Origin: Lachnospiraceae bacterium
Lineage (GTDB): Bacteria; Bacillota; Clostridia; Lachnospirales; Lachnospiraceae
DNA length: 64,000 bases
Assembly (NCBI GenBank): GCA_023663945.1
Contig: JAMPGL010000006.1
Span: forward strand, 40,991 to 104,990
Direction: 5' to 3'
Below are positions 8,306-16,968 of this stretch, one piece after another. The first letter of the stretch is position 1, and each line of letters opens with the position of its first letter. The translations under genes and the position numbers were made by a program. The notes under the pieces were generated by a model, which saw only the letters and a list, made by a program, of their open reading frames with translations, did not search any database and had not been told where the DNA came from.

Positions 8306-9808
8306 ATGAAAAAACAGAATCTGTTAAAAAGAATAGCTGCCCATCTTCTTATCGGGACAGTGCTTTTTGCCTCTATGGGAGGGGCAGTGTATGCGGAAGA
8401 ACTTCCGTATGATACTTACAATTATAATTATCGGGAATATGTGGTGATTACTCCGGCGGCTTATGTGCCGAACGGCTCTGTCACCGGAATGAGCGTGGGA
8501 ACCTCTAATTTCAGCGAGCCGCAGGATTTCTGCGTATCCGAAGAGGGAGAGGTGTACATTGCGGATACCAGAAATAACCGGATTGTTGTCTTGAATGAGG
8601 ATATGACACAGTTAGTCCGGGAAATCGATGGATTTACCAAGGATGGCGCGCAGGATACTTTCGACCAGCCCTACGGCGTGTGCGTATCCGAGAACGGACA
8701 GCTTTATGTGGCGGATTCCATGAATAAGAGAGTCGTGGTGCTGACCAAAGAAGGAGAATTTATCAAGACCATCGAAACCCCCCATTCGGAAATTTTGGAG
8801 GACGATTTTGACTTTATCCCCATTAAGGTCACCGTTGACTATGCGGATCGTGTTTACGTAATCTCCCGCAATGCATTTGAAGGAATTTTAGTCTTTGAGA
8901 GCGACGGAAGCTTTACCGGATATTTTGGAACTATTGAGGTTAAGATTACACTCTGGGAAAAATTCTGGAGAAAGATTGCGACCAAGGAAGAGCGTGCCAA
9001 GCAGCAGCTATATATCCCCACAGAGTTTACCGGAATGGATGTGGACAGCGGCGGTTTTATCTACGCCACCAACATTGATTCGGAAGGCAAGCAGGCGGTG
9101 AGGCGGCTGAATCCCCAAGGAAAGGACGTAATCCAAAAGGGCGAGAATGAAAACGTGGGCGGTGATGTAAACTTTGGCATTTACGGCACCTACGGCGGTC
9201 CCAGTGAGATTACGGATGTGGTCTATCGGGGAAAGGGAATTTATTCCATGTTAGACCGTAAGAGAGGAAGGATTTTTACTTACGACAAGGAAGGAAACCT
9301 GCTCTACATCTTTGGAGGGCTGGGAAGTCAGGAAGGAACCTTTACCACGCCGGTGGCAATTGAAGAGTCGGGAGACCAGCTTCTGGTTCTGGATGCTTAT
9401 TACGGAACGATCATGAGATTCAGCGCTACGGAGTACGGCAATCTGATTAATGAGGCAATCGGACTCCGCTATGACGGGGACGAGACACAGGCAATTGAAA
9501 TCTGGCAGAAGGTTCTAAGGCTGGATGAGAATAACGAGCTTGCCAACTCCGGCATCGGGAAGGCGTATCTGACAGCCGGTGAGAATAAGACGGCAATGAA
9601 GTACTTGGAGCTGGGAATGAACCGGAAATATTATTCTGTTGCGTGGAAAAGGTACCGGAACGAAATCCTTACCCGGAATATGAATGTGATCATGACGGTT
9701 ATCATTGTATTGATTGCCTTATGGGTTGTATATAAGAAGTTTTTGAAAAAGCGGATTTTGGAGAAACGGGGAATCAAGAAAAACCCTAAGGAAGGAGGGC
9801 TTACGTGA
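8306..9808 (+). CDS. NHL-repeat/TPR ectoprotein with C-terminal membrane anchor
   Basis: A 500-residue protein: N-terminal signal sequence (LLIGTVLFASMGGAVYAEE), an NHL-type propeller (FSEPQDFCVSEEGEVYIADT, FDQPYGVCVSENGQLYVADS and further blades to ~residue 370), a short TPR-like helical pair (QAIEIWQKVLRLDENNELAN), and one C-terminal membrane helix (IMTVIIVLIALWVVY) with a basic tail. The bulk is therefore outside the cell. NHL propellers bind proteins or sugars; the ligand is unknown. It follows permease set A by 13 nt with an AGGAGGGG site, and overlaps the next gene by one base. A role as a scaffold or sensor of the glycan importer is inference. Confidence 0.8.
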   Translation: MKKQNLLKRIAAHLLIGTVLFASMGGAVYAEELPYDTYNYNYREYVVITPAAYVPNGSVTGMSVGTSNFSEPQDFCVSEEGEVYIADTRNNRIVVLNEDMTQLVREIDGFTKDGAQDTFDQPYGVCVSENGQLYVADSMNKRVVVLTKEGEFIKTIETPHSEILEDDFDFIPIKVTVDYADRVYVISRNAFEGILVFESDGSFTGYFGTIEVKITLWEKFWRKIATKEERAKQQLYIPTEFTGMDVDSGGFIYATNIDSEGKQAVRRLNPQGKDVIQKGENENVGGDVNFGIYGTYGGPSEITDVVYRGKGIYSMLDRKRGRIFTYDKEGNLLYIFGGLGSQEGTFTTPVAIEESGDQLLVLDAYYGTIMRFSATEYGNLINEAIGLRYDGDETQAIEIWQKVLRLDENNELANSGIGKAYLTAGENKTAMKYLELGMNRKYYSVAWKRYRNEILTRNMNVIMTVIIVLIALWVVYKKFLKKRILEKRGIKKNPKEGGLT

Positions 9809-10440
9809 TGAAACAATTATTTTCCATGGATAAATGGCAGTACGCATTTCATACGGTAAGCCATCCGGCGGATGGATATTATGAGATCCGACACAGGGAG
9901 CGGGGGAGCGTTCCGGTGGCAGTGGTTTTGGTAATCCTCTTTTCTTTAAGCTTTTCCATTAACAGGACGGCGGCAAGCTTTATCGTAAATGATGTAGACC
10001 CGTTAGACGTCAATTCTCTTACGGAATTATTTGCCGTACTGCTTTTGTATGGTCTGTTCTGTGTGGGAAACTGGTCCATCACCTGCCTGATGGAGGGCGA
10101 GGGAAGACTAAAAGACATTGCAATCGCAATCGGGTACGCAATGATTCCCATGATTATCTGCTTTAATCTTGGAACTATAGTCAGTCAGTTTGTAGCACAA
10201 AATGAGGAAGCCTTTTACTTTATGATTTTGGGGGTTGGGATTGCTTACGGGCTTTTTATGATGCTGATCGGCATTATGCAGGTGCATAATTATACCTTCG
10301 GCAAAACGCTGGTGACCATTTTTCTAACTTTTATAGCGATGTTTATTATCATTTTTATCGTGCTTTTGTTTATGGATCTGATTACGCAGTGCTACAGTTT
10401 CTTTTACAGTATTTATCAGGAACTGATTTTCAGAATGTAG
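9808..10440 (+). CDS. Yip1-like integral membrane protein
   Basis: ATG 9808 is preferred over GTG 9805: it forms a TGATG overlap with the upstream stop and sits nine bases after GGAGGGC. The 210-residue product has five or six membrane helices and the charged N-terminal pattern (WQYAFHTVSHPADGYYEIRHRERGS) seen in bacterial YIP1-family proteins. Function unknown. It lies between the NHL protein and the DUF5696 protein, and the tight spacing suggests that the three products work together at the membrane. Confidence 0.75.
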   Translation: MKQLFSMDKWQYAFHTVSHPADGYYEIRHRERGSVPVAVVLVILFSLSFSINRTAASFIVNDVDPLDVNSLTELFAVLLLYGLFCVGNWSITCLMEGEGRLKDIAIAIGYAMIPMIICFNLGTIVSQFVAQNEEAFYFMILGVGIAYGLFMMLIGIMQVHNYTFGKTLVTIFLTFIAMFIIIFIVLLFMDLITQCYSFFYSIYQELIFRM

Positions 10441-10452
10441 GGGGAGGGCAAT

Positions 10453-13032
10453 ATGCAGAAAAGTAAAAAGTTATTGATTTGTATCATAAGCCTGATCCTG
10501 CTGATAGCGGCTGTCTGGTTTGGGTATTACCTGATTCATTACTTTTTTTATAATGAATACCGTGAGGATCTCTCATCCTACGAATACGAGGAGGGAACTG
10601 AATTTTCTCCAATCAGCGAAGCGTCATCGGATGTGGAGGGCATGGTGCTTGCTAAGGAAAACGAAAATCTTAAATTGTACGTGAATACTGAAAGCGGAGA
10701 AACGGCGATTTATGATAAAAGAAACGGCGTGACAACTTATTCCAATCCGGTGGACGCGGATCAGGATGAAATTGCAAACGGCACCAATAAGAATTATCTG
10801 AAATCTCAGATTATTTTGGATTATTTTAATACAGCCAGAACGCAGGGAACCTACGACTCTTTCAGCTACTGTACGGAAAAGGGACAATTGGAAGTGGAAT
10901 CCATCAAAGACGGAGTGCGTTTCCTTTATACCATGGGAGATTTGACCAGCGCTACGGGAATTGTTCCCCAGTACATCAGTGCAGAGGCGTTAGAGAGAGT
11001 TGCGTCAGCGCTTTCTGAGTCCGACGCCAGCTTTGTAAGAAAGAAATTTATCGAGAGCGACGTAGCGGATAATTATTTGGAGATGCTGGAATCAACCGCC
11101 AAGGGCGCGTCCCAGCTTCGTAAGCTGAATCGTTTCTTTGAAGAAGCGGGATTTACGGAGGAGGATTATATTACGGAAATGGAAAACTCCGGCGTGGAGG
11201 GAGCCGTACCGATTTCCTTTATGGTGCCTCTTGAATACCGTCTCAACGAGGATTCCGTGGATGTCTCTATTCCCATGAGCGGGGTGCAGGAAAACGGCGG
11301 CGGTACAGTTTTCCGCATTCAATTCCTCCGCTATTTCGGGACTGCCGGAAAGGATGAAGAGGGATATATGCTGGTTCCAAACGGTTCCGGTTCTCTGATT
11401 CGTTTTAATAATGGCAAATCAGACGCAAGCCTTTATTCTGAGTATGTATATGGAATTGACCCGCTGGCGGCGGAATACACGGTGCTTGAAAATACAGAAA
11501 GCATCAAGATGGCGTTGTTTGGGATTTTCCGTAAGGACAGCAGCATATTGGCGACCATTGAGGACGGGGCATCCTTTAGCTATCTGACAGCGGGAGTTGC
11601 CGGCAGGATTAATGAATATAATTATGTTTATCCAACCTTTGTGCTCAGGGGCAACGATAAACTTGCCATGTTTGGGTCTACCGGAAACGAGGCGGAGCTT
11701 CCTATTGTGGAAAAGAATTTTTATGATGCCAATCTGACTGTGCGTTACACCATGCTTCCGGAGGATCGGCAGGGCTATGCAGGGGCGGCAAACTATTACA
11801 GAGAACGTCTTGCGGCGGAGGGCGTTCTGACTGCCAAAGAGCAGGGCGGGGACATTAAATTCTATTACGATGTTTTAGGCGGCGTTATGATAACCAAGTT
11901 CTTTTTGGGGACTCAGTATGAGGGATTGTATCCGATGACCTCCTTTGAGCAGGCGGGAGATATATCCGATGACCTTGCCGCAAGTGGAATCACCAATCAG
12001 GTAATGAATTATCAGGGCTGGATGAACGGTGGGTATTACCATGATGTGGTGGACAAGCTGAAGGTGCCTCATAAGCTGGGAGGAAAATCCGGGCTGGAAG
12101 ACTTAAACCAGAGAGTTGCCGCAAACGGCGGAAATTTGTATGCGGATGTGGCGTTTCAGAAGGTAACCTTTATCAGCGACAGGTACAATTACAACAATGA
12201 GACGTCAAGATATTACGGAACCGGATATGTGGCGGAGTTTGGTCTTGTGCATCCGGCGACTCTGCGCCAGACATCGGGACTGGGATATGCAGAAAACAGG
12301 TATGACCTGATTTCACCCAAGTTTCTGGTGCGGTATGTAGATAAGTTTGCCAAAAAGATCGAAAGATACGATATAAGCGGAATTTCTCTGAGAGATTTAG
12401 GAAATGAGCTCCATTCCGACAAAAAGAGAACGCAGGTCATTGACCGGGAAGCGGCGCTTGACGTTGTAGGCGCACAGCTGAAACAATTAGAAGATACCGG
12501 CAAAAACATTATGTTAAATGACAGCAATGATTACGCGTTTGCCTATGCGGATGACATTATTAACGCGCCTCTTACGGATAATGACTACTATATTGTGGAT
12601 GAGACAGTTCCCTTTTACGAGATGCTGATTCACGGATATATTGATTACTCCGGAAGCGTGATTAATTTGAGCGATACCTATGAGCGGACGGATATTGTTT
12701 TAAATCTGATTGAGACCGGAGCATCACCGCACTTCCTGTTTTCCTGGGAAAATGCAAGTGAGATTAAGACAACGGGACTGAACCGCCTGTATGCAACCGC
12801 TTATGACAACTGGAAAGAAGATGCATTGTCTATCTATACGGAAGTCAACGATGTTTTAAAACAGGTAAACGGCGCGGCAATCATAAATCATGAAATTATG
12901 GAAAACGGCATAAGAGCCGTAACCTACAGCAACGGTGTTACGATTTATGTCAATACCGGCAATTCACAGCAGACAGCAGGCGGGGTAACAGTACCGGCAA
13001 GAAGCTATCAAATAGGAGGAGCCAATTCATGA
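10453..13032 (+). CDS. Membrane-anchored DUF5696-type ectoprotein
   Basis: An 859-residue protein with one N-terminal membrane helix (residues ~7-31) and a large extracellular part. I recognise the overall pattern as the DUF5696 family. The middle holds beta-rich segments (MVPLEYRLNEDSVDVSIPMS). From about 480 the alternation of strands and helices with polar turns (NQVMNYQGWMNGGYYHD, ISLRDLGNELHSDKKR, MLNDSNDYAFAYADDI) resembles a TIM-barrel glycosidase, but no catalytic pair can be assigned with confidence. It lies between importer set A and permease set B, with its stop overlapping the next ATG (ATGA). A role in binding or cutting the glycan is inference. Confidence 0.7.
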   Translation: MQKSKKLLICIISLILLIAAVWFGYYLIHYFFYNEYREDLSSYEYEEGTEFSPISEASSDVEGMVLAKENENLKLYVNTESGETAIYDKRNGVTTYSNPVDADQDEIANGTNKNYLKSQIILDYFNTARTQGTYDSFSYCTEKGQLEVESIKDGVRFLYTMGDLTSATGIVPQYISAEALERVASALSESDASFVRKKFIESDVADNYLEMLESTAKGASQLRKLNRFFEEAGFTEEDYITEMENSGVEGAVPISFMVPLEYRLNEDSVDVSIPMSGVQENGGGTVFRIQFLRYFGTAGKDEEGYMLVPNGSGSLIRFNNGKSDASLYSEYVYGIDPLAAEYTVLENTESIKMALFGIFRKDSSILATIEDGASFSYLTAGVAGRINEYNYVYPTFVLRGNDKLAMFGSTGNEAELPIVEKNFYDANLTVRYTMLPEDRQGYAGAANYYRERLAAEGVLTAKEQGGDIKFYYDVLGGVMITKFFLGTQYEGLYPMTSFEQAGDISDDLAASGITNQVMNYQGWMNGGYYHDVVDKLKVPHKLGGKSGLEDLNQRVAANGGNLYADVAFQKVTFISDRYNYNNETSRYYGTGYVAEFGLVHPATLRQTSGLGYAENRYDLISPKFLVRYVDKFAKKIERYDISGISLRDLGNELHSDKKRTQVIDREAALDVVGAQLKQLEDTGKNIMLNDSNDYAFAYADDIINAPLTDNDYYIVDETVPFYEMLIHGYIDYSGSVINLSDTYERTDIVLNLIETGASPHFLFSWENASEIKTTGLNRLYATAYDNWKEDALSIYTEVNDVLKQVNGAAIINHEIMENGIRAVTYSNGVTIYVNTGNSQQTAGGVTVPARSYQIGGANS

Positions 13033-13949
13033 AAAGAAATAAGAAAAAATTGTCTCTGACAACAAAACGAAGCATTAACGGGTATTTGTTTATTCTTCCC
13101 TGGCTGATCGGCTTTCTCTGCTTTTACCTGCGGAGCCTTATCATGTCGGTTCAGTTTTCGTTAGCGGAACTGACGGTAAATCCCGGCGGGGGCTACACGC
13201 TGGATTATGTGGGGCTTGACAATTTTCTGTATGCTTTCCGGGTACACGGAAGCTTTAAGCAGGTGCTGACAACCTCAGTGGGGAACATGCTGATCGATGT
13301 GCCGTTAATTACCTTTTTCAGCTTGTTTATGGCAATTCTCCTAAACAAGAAGTTTCGGGGGAGAACCTTGGTGAGAGCAATCTTTTTCCTGCCGGTTATA
13401 TTAAACTCAGGAGCGATTGTAGATGCCATGGAACTGGCAAGAACCATGATGAGCGGAGGCATTTCTTCTGCAAGTGCGGAGATGGCGGCGGAAGCGGCGG
13501 GAAGCGGAATCAGCATTGAATATTATATTCAGATGTTCGGCACTTTGGGGCTTCCGGATGTGATCATTGAGTATGTAGCGGGGGCAGTAGGAAGAATCAG
13601 TGAGATTATCAATGCTTCCGGCGTTCAGATCATTATTTTTATTGCGGCGCTGCAATCCATTCCCGGTTCCATGTACGAGGTGGCTAAAATCGAAGGCGCA
13701 ACGGCTTATGAGACCTTTTGGAAGGTTACGTTCCCGATGGTGCTGCCCCATATCATCACTAACGTGGTCTATACCGTGGTGGACAGCTTTGCGGAGTCGG
13801 AGGTTGTCGAACTGGCATACAAGACAGCTTTTACGGACAATAATTACGGACTAAGCTCTGTGATGAGCCTTGTGTCCACGGTGATTACCTGTCTAATCTT
13901 GGTAATCGTGTGCAGATTTATTCAAAAACGAACGTTTTACTATAACTAG
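13029..13949 (+). CDS. Sugar ABC transporter permease (MalF/LplB type), set B
   Basis: A 306-residue permease. It has the usual first helix (GYLFILPWLIGFLCFYL) and the EAA loop (YEVAKIEGATAYETFWKVTFPMVLPH). It contains a longer periplasmic-side loop than set A (A/E/S-rich, about residues 135-185). It overlaps the DUF5696 stop by four bases (ATGA). It pairs with the next gene and probably with the binding protein at 16969-18414. Confidence 0.92.
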   Translation: MKRNKKKLSLTTKRSINGYLFILPWLIGFLCFYLRSLIMSVQFSLAELTVNPGGGYTLDYVGLDNFLYAFRVHGSFKQVLTTSVGNMLIDVPLITFFSLFMAILLNKKFRGRTLVRAIFFLPVILNSGAIVDAMELARTMMSGGISSASAEMAAEAAGSGISIEYYIQMFGTLGLPDVIIEYVAGAVGRISEIINASGVQIIIFIAALQSIPGSMYEVAKIEGATAYETFWKVTFPMVLPHIITNVVYTVVDSFAESEVVELAYKTAFTDNNYGLSSVMSLVSTVITCLILVIVCRFIQKRTFYYN

Positions 13950-13964
13950 GAAAGGAGAAGAAGG

Positions 13965-14975
13965 ATGGACAAAGCAAAGAAGAATTTTTCAATTGCAGCG
14001 GTCAAAGAGCAGTATCAGAATCTCAAAGACGATACGCAGTTTGCAAATGACAGAAAGCGCTGGGCATCCAATATTAAGAAATTTGTGCTTGGTTTATTTA
14101 AGCTGATCCTTATCATCGGAATCTGTTACGTAATCTTAGGCCCGGTAATCGGTATTATCAGCAGTTCCTTTTTCTCTAATGCGGATAATTACAACACAAT
14201 GGTGTATCTGATCCCTCAGGAACCAACCTTGGAAAGATACGAGCTGGCAATTAAGTATCTGGATTACGGAAAGACACTGACGTCTTCCCTGATATATTCC
14301 CTGTCCTTGATGCTGATACAGGTGTTTATCTGCTCTATGGTGGGGTACGGATTTGCCAGATACAAGTTTCCGTTTAAGAATCTTTTATTTGCATGTGTGG
14401 TTGTAATGATCGTTATTCCTACGCATACGATTATGCTTCCGCTGTATATGACCTTTGCCAAATTTGATATATTTGGAATCCTGCAGCATACGAGAGGGTC
14501 GGCGGTAAACCTTTTGTCAACGCCGGTGCCGATGTATCTGATGACGCTGTTTGGATGCGGGCTCAGGTCGGGACTGTACATATATATTTTTAATCAGTTT
14601 TTCCGCGGGCTTCCCAAGGAAATCGAGGAAGCGGCTTTTGTGGACGGGGCAGGAACCTGGTACACCTATTTCAGGATTATGCTGGTAAATGCGATTCCGT
14701 CAGTTATTACGGTTGCCATCTTTTCTATGGTATGGCAGTACAATGATACATTTTATGCAAGGTTATTTCTGATCAGCGATGACATCGTTATCAGTAAAAA
14801 GATATCCACGATTCAGGCAACAATCTCCAATGTGGAAAAGATCATGGATCCGAATATTCAGGAGTTATATCTGGATGCGGGAGTAGTTCTTATTATGATT
14901 CCGGTGGTCGTGATCTATGTCGCTCTTCAGAAATACTTTATAGAGGGGGTAGAGAGAAGCGGTATTGTTGGATAA
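13965..14975 (+). CDS. Carbohydrate ABC transporter permease (MalG/LplC type), set B
   Basis: A 336-residue permease with a ~35-residue charged cytoplasmic N-terminus, six helices and the EAA-type loop (IEEAAFVDGAGTWYTYFRIMLVNAIPS). AGGAAAGGAG lies just upstream of the ATG. Second half of permease set B. Confidence 0.92.
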   Translation: MDKAKKNFSIAAVKEQYQNLKDDTQFANDRKRWASNIKKFVLGLFKLILIIGICYVILGPVIGIISSSFFSNADNYNTMVYLIPQEPTLERYELAIKYLDYGKTLTSSLIYSLSLMLIQVFICSMVGYGFARYKFPFKNLLFACVVVMIVIPTHTIMLPLYMTFAKFDIFGILQHTRGSAVNLLSTPVPMYLMTLFGCGLRSGLYIYIFNQFFRGLPKEIEEAAFVDGAGTWYTYFRIMLVNAIPSVITVAIFSMVWQYNDTFYARLFLISDDIVISKKISTIQATISNVEKIMDPNIQELYLDAGVVLIMIPVVVIYVALQKYFIEGVERSGIVG

Positions 14976-15012
14976 CAAACGCTCTTTACTCAAAACCATT
15001 CAACAACTTTAA

Positions 15013-15018
15013 AGGAGG
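15013..15018 (+). promoter_or_regulatory. Ribosome binding site that selects a TTG start
   Basis: AGGAGG ends directly against ATG 15019, leaving no spacer, while TTG 15028 lies nine bases downstream in the same frame. The TTG is therefore the likely start of the repeat lipoprotein. It gives MKAKKIMALFLAAAMTFSLAGC, with one basic cluster before the hydrophobic core. Confidence 0.65.
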
Positions 15019-15027
15019 ATGAAAAAG

Positions 15028-16947
15028 TTGAAAGCAAAGAAAATCATGGCATTATTCCTTGCAGCGGCAATGACTTTCAGTTTAGCCGGATGCGGCGGCA
15101 ATAATGCGGCGACACCAGCAAGCAGCAACGAAGAAACTCCTGCGGAGACGGAACCGGAAGCAGTACAGGAAGAGCCTGAACAGGAAGCTCCTGCGGAGGC
15201 GGAACCGGAAGAGCAGGCAGAAGTGGCGGGCGAGGCAAGCATTGACTTTGAGGACGGCGTGTTCGGCTTCGTAGGAAATGACAAGTCTGCAAATTCCGCG
15301 TCGGATGATTCCGTATTTTCCGTGGAAGATTACAATGGTTCCAAAGCGCTTAAGGTTACTCCTCAGGGAAAGATGCCTTATGTGGGAATTCAGGCAGATG
15401 CGCTTCTTGGTGCAAATTCGTCCAATCTGAAAACCGTAGAGATGACAGTGGGAATAGAAAACCCCGACGGCGAATTTTTCGCATGTTCTGGAAAGATTTA
15501 CGGATTTTTGGGAGAGGACAATGAAAGAACGGAGGAGGAGTGGTCCGTATATTTGGAGACTGCAAATCCGAAAACCATCAGCTATACGGTTCCCGATGGC
15601 AAGTCCTTTGGAGAAGGAAACTATCTGGTTGTTTCTCTTGAGACCGATAACGGAAAGACCAAAGGGGCAGCGCAGGCAAATATGTATCTTGACAATATTA
15701 TCTTTAAGGACGCTTCCGGAAATGTACTTGCTGCAGATACTTCCGCAGAGTATGTTTCAGCAAGCACAGGCGCAGACAGATCCAATCTGTATGCGGTAAC
15801 TGGAGCCGTTGAGTTTGCGGATTTTGCTTGTACGGGAGACGGCTGGGGACAGAACGGTTTTGACATGCCTCAGGAGATCATTGATGCATTAGTTCCCGGC
15901 TCGGTAGTTGAGATTACATTTACCAGCGAAAACGGCGATATGTGGATTGTAATGCCCGACGCGGCGGCAGGCTGGATGAGAGTCGGACAAGGCGATGCAG
16001 ATGGAAGTGGCAGTGATGAGGCTTACATCAATAATTCTAAGAACACAGCGCAGATTACCTACGAGCAGATTGCGGCGGTATGCGGAGACGATGTATCCAC
16101 ATGGGGAGCAAGAATGCAGTGTGAAGCATCCGGAGCATGGGAAGTTACTTCCGTTAAGGTAGGAACTGCGGTATCGGCACTGGCAGTGGCAGATGCAGTA
16201 GATTTCCCTAATTTTGCATGTACGGGAGACGGCTGGGGACAGAACGGCTTCGATATGCCTCAGGAGATTATTGATGCACTGGTTCCCGGTTCCGTGGTAG
16301 AGATCACCTACAGCAGTGAAAGCAATGACATGTGGATTGTAATGCCCGACGCGGCGGCAGGCTGGATGAGAGTCGGACAGGGTAACGCAGACGGAAGCGG
16401 AAGCGACAGTGCAATCTTTGATGGAAACAAAGCTTATATCACTTATGAGCAGATTGCAGCGGTGTGCGGAGACGATGTATCCACATGGGGAGCAAGAATG
16501 CAGTGCGAAGCTGCGGGCGCATGGGAAGTGTTTGCAGTGAGAGTTGGAACTGCAAAAGAAATGAAAGCCATCAACAAAGTAGTAGAATTTCCTGATTTTG
16601 CATGTACAGGAGACGGCTGGGGGCAGAACGGATTTGCAATGCCTCAGGAAATCATTGATGCCCTGGTTCCCGGAGCTGTTGTATCAATCTCTTATGCTAG
16701 TGATACGGGAGACCTCTGGGTAGTTATGAACGAAGCTGCAGCAGGCTGGTCAAGAGTCGGACAGGGGAATGCGGACGGAAGCGGAAGCGACAGTGCGGCA
16801 TTTGACGGAAGCATCTGTCAGGTGACTTATGAGCAGATTGCGGCAGTGTGCGGAGATGATGTGTCTGCATGGGGAAGTACCATGCAGTGCGAAGCATCCG
16901 GAGCATGGGAAGTATACAGTGTATCCGTAGGTCAGTCAGCAGAATAA
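15028..16947 (+). CDS. Lipoprotein with one CBM-like domain and three tandem ~128-residue repeats
   Basis: The lipobox FSLAGC places it on the outer face of the membrane. A Glu/Ala-rich linker (~residues 30-75) leads to a first beta-sandwich-like domain (SIDFEDGVFGFVGND to NMYLDNIIF). Three repeats follow, each carrying FACTGDGWGQNG, MPQEIIDALVPG, GWxRVGQG.ADGSGSD and TYEQIAAVCGDDVS. Each repeat keeps two Cys, several Trp and an acidic GDGW loop, as in carbohydrate-binding modules. I do not recognise a named family for the repeat. Function inferred as multivalent glycan capture, supplying permease set B or the next binding protein. The DNA repeats are nearly identical, so copy number may vary between strains. 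Confidence 0.75.
   Translation: MKAKKIMALFLAAAMTFSLAGCGGNNAATPASSNEETPAETEPEAVQEEPEQEAPAEAEPEEQAEVAGEASIDFEDGVFGFVGNDKSANSASDDSVFSVEDYNGSKALKVTPQGKMPYVGIQADALLGANSSNLKTVEMTVGIENPDGEFFACSGKIYGFLGEDNERTEEEWSVYLETANPKTISYTVPDGKSFGEGNYLVVSLETDNGKTKGAAQANMYLDNIIFKDASGNVLAADTSAEYVSASTGADRSNLYAVTGAVEFADFACTGDGWGQNGFDMPQEIIDALVPGSVVEITFTSENGDMWIVMPDAAAGWMRVGQGDADGSGSDEAYINNSKNTAQITYEQIAAVCGDDVSTWGARMQCEASGAWEVTSVKVGTAVSALAVADAVDFPNFACTGDGWGQNGFDMPQEIIDALVPGSVVEITYSSESNDMWIVMPDAAAGWMRVGQGNADGSGSDSAIFDGNKAYITYEQIAAVCGDDVSTWGARMQCEAAGAWEVFAVRVGTAKEMKAINKVVEFPDFACTGDGWGQNGFAMPQEIIDALVPGAVVSISYASDTGDLWVVMNEAAAGWSRVGQGNADGSGSDSAAFDGSICQVTYEQIAAVCGDDVSAWGSTMQCEASGAWEVYSVSVGQSAE
15819..16935 (+). repeat. Three in-frame tandem repeats (period 390 then 384 bp)
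   Basis: The block beginning TACGGGAGACGGCTGG recurs at 15831, 16221 and (with one change) 16605. Unit 3 is the most diverged. These are coding repeats, not a CRISPR array. Confidence 0.9.
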
Positions 16948-16968
16948 GGGAAAAGGAGGATTTAAAAC

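Noticed and set aside
15819-16935. CRISPR-like or satellite array
   Set aside because: The repeats are ~390 bp, in frame and protein-coding, with no spacers.
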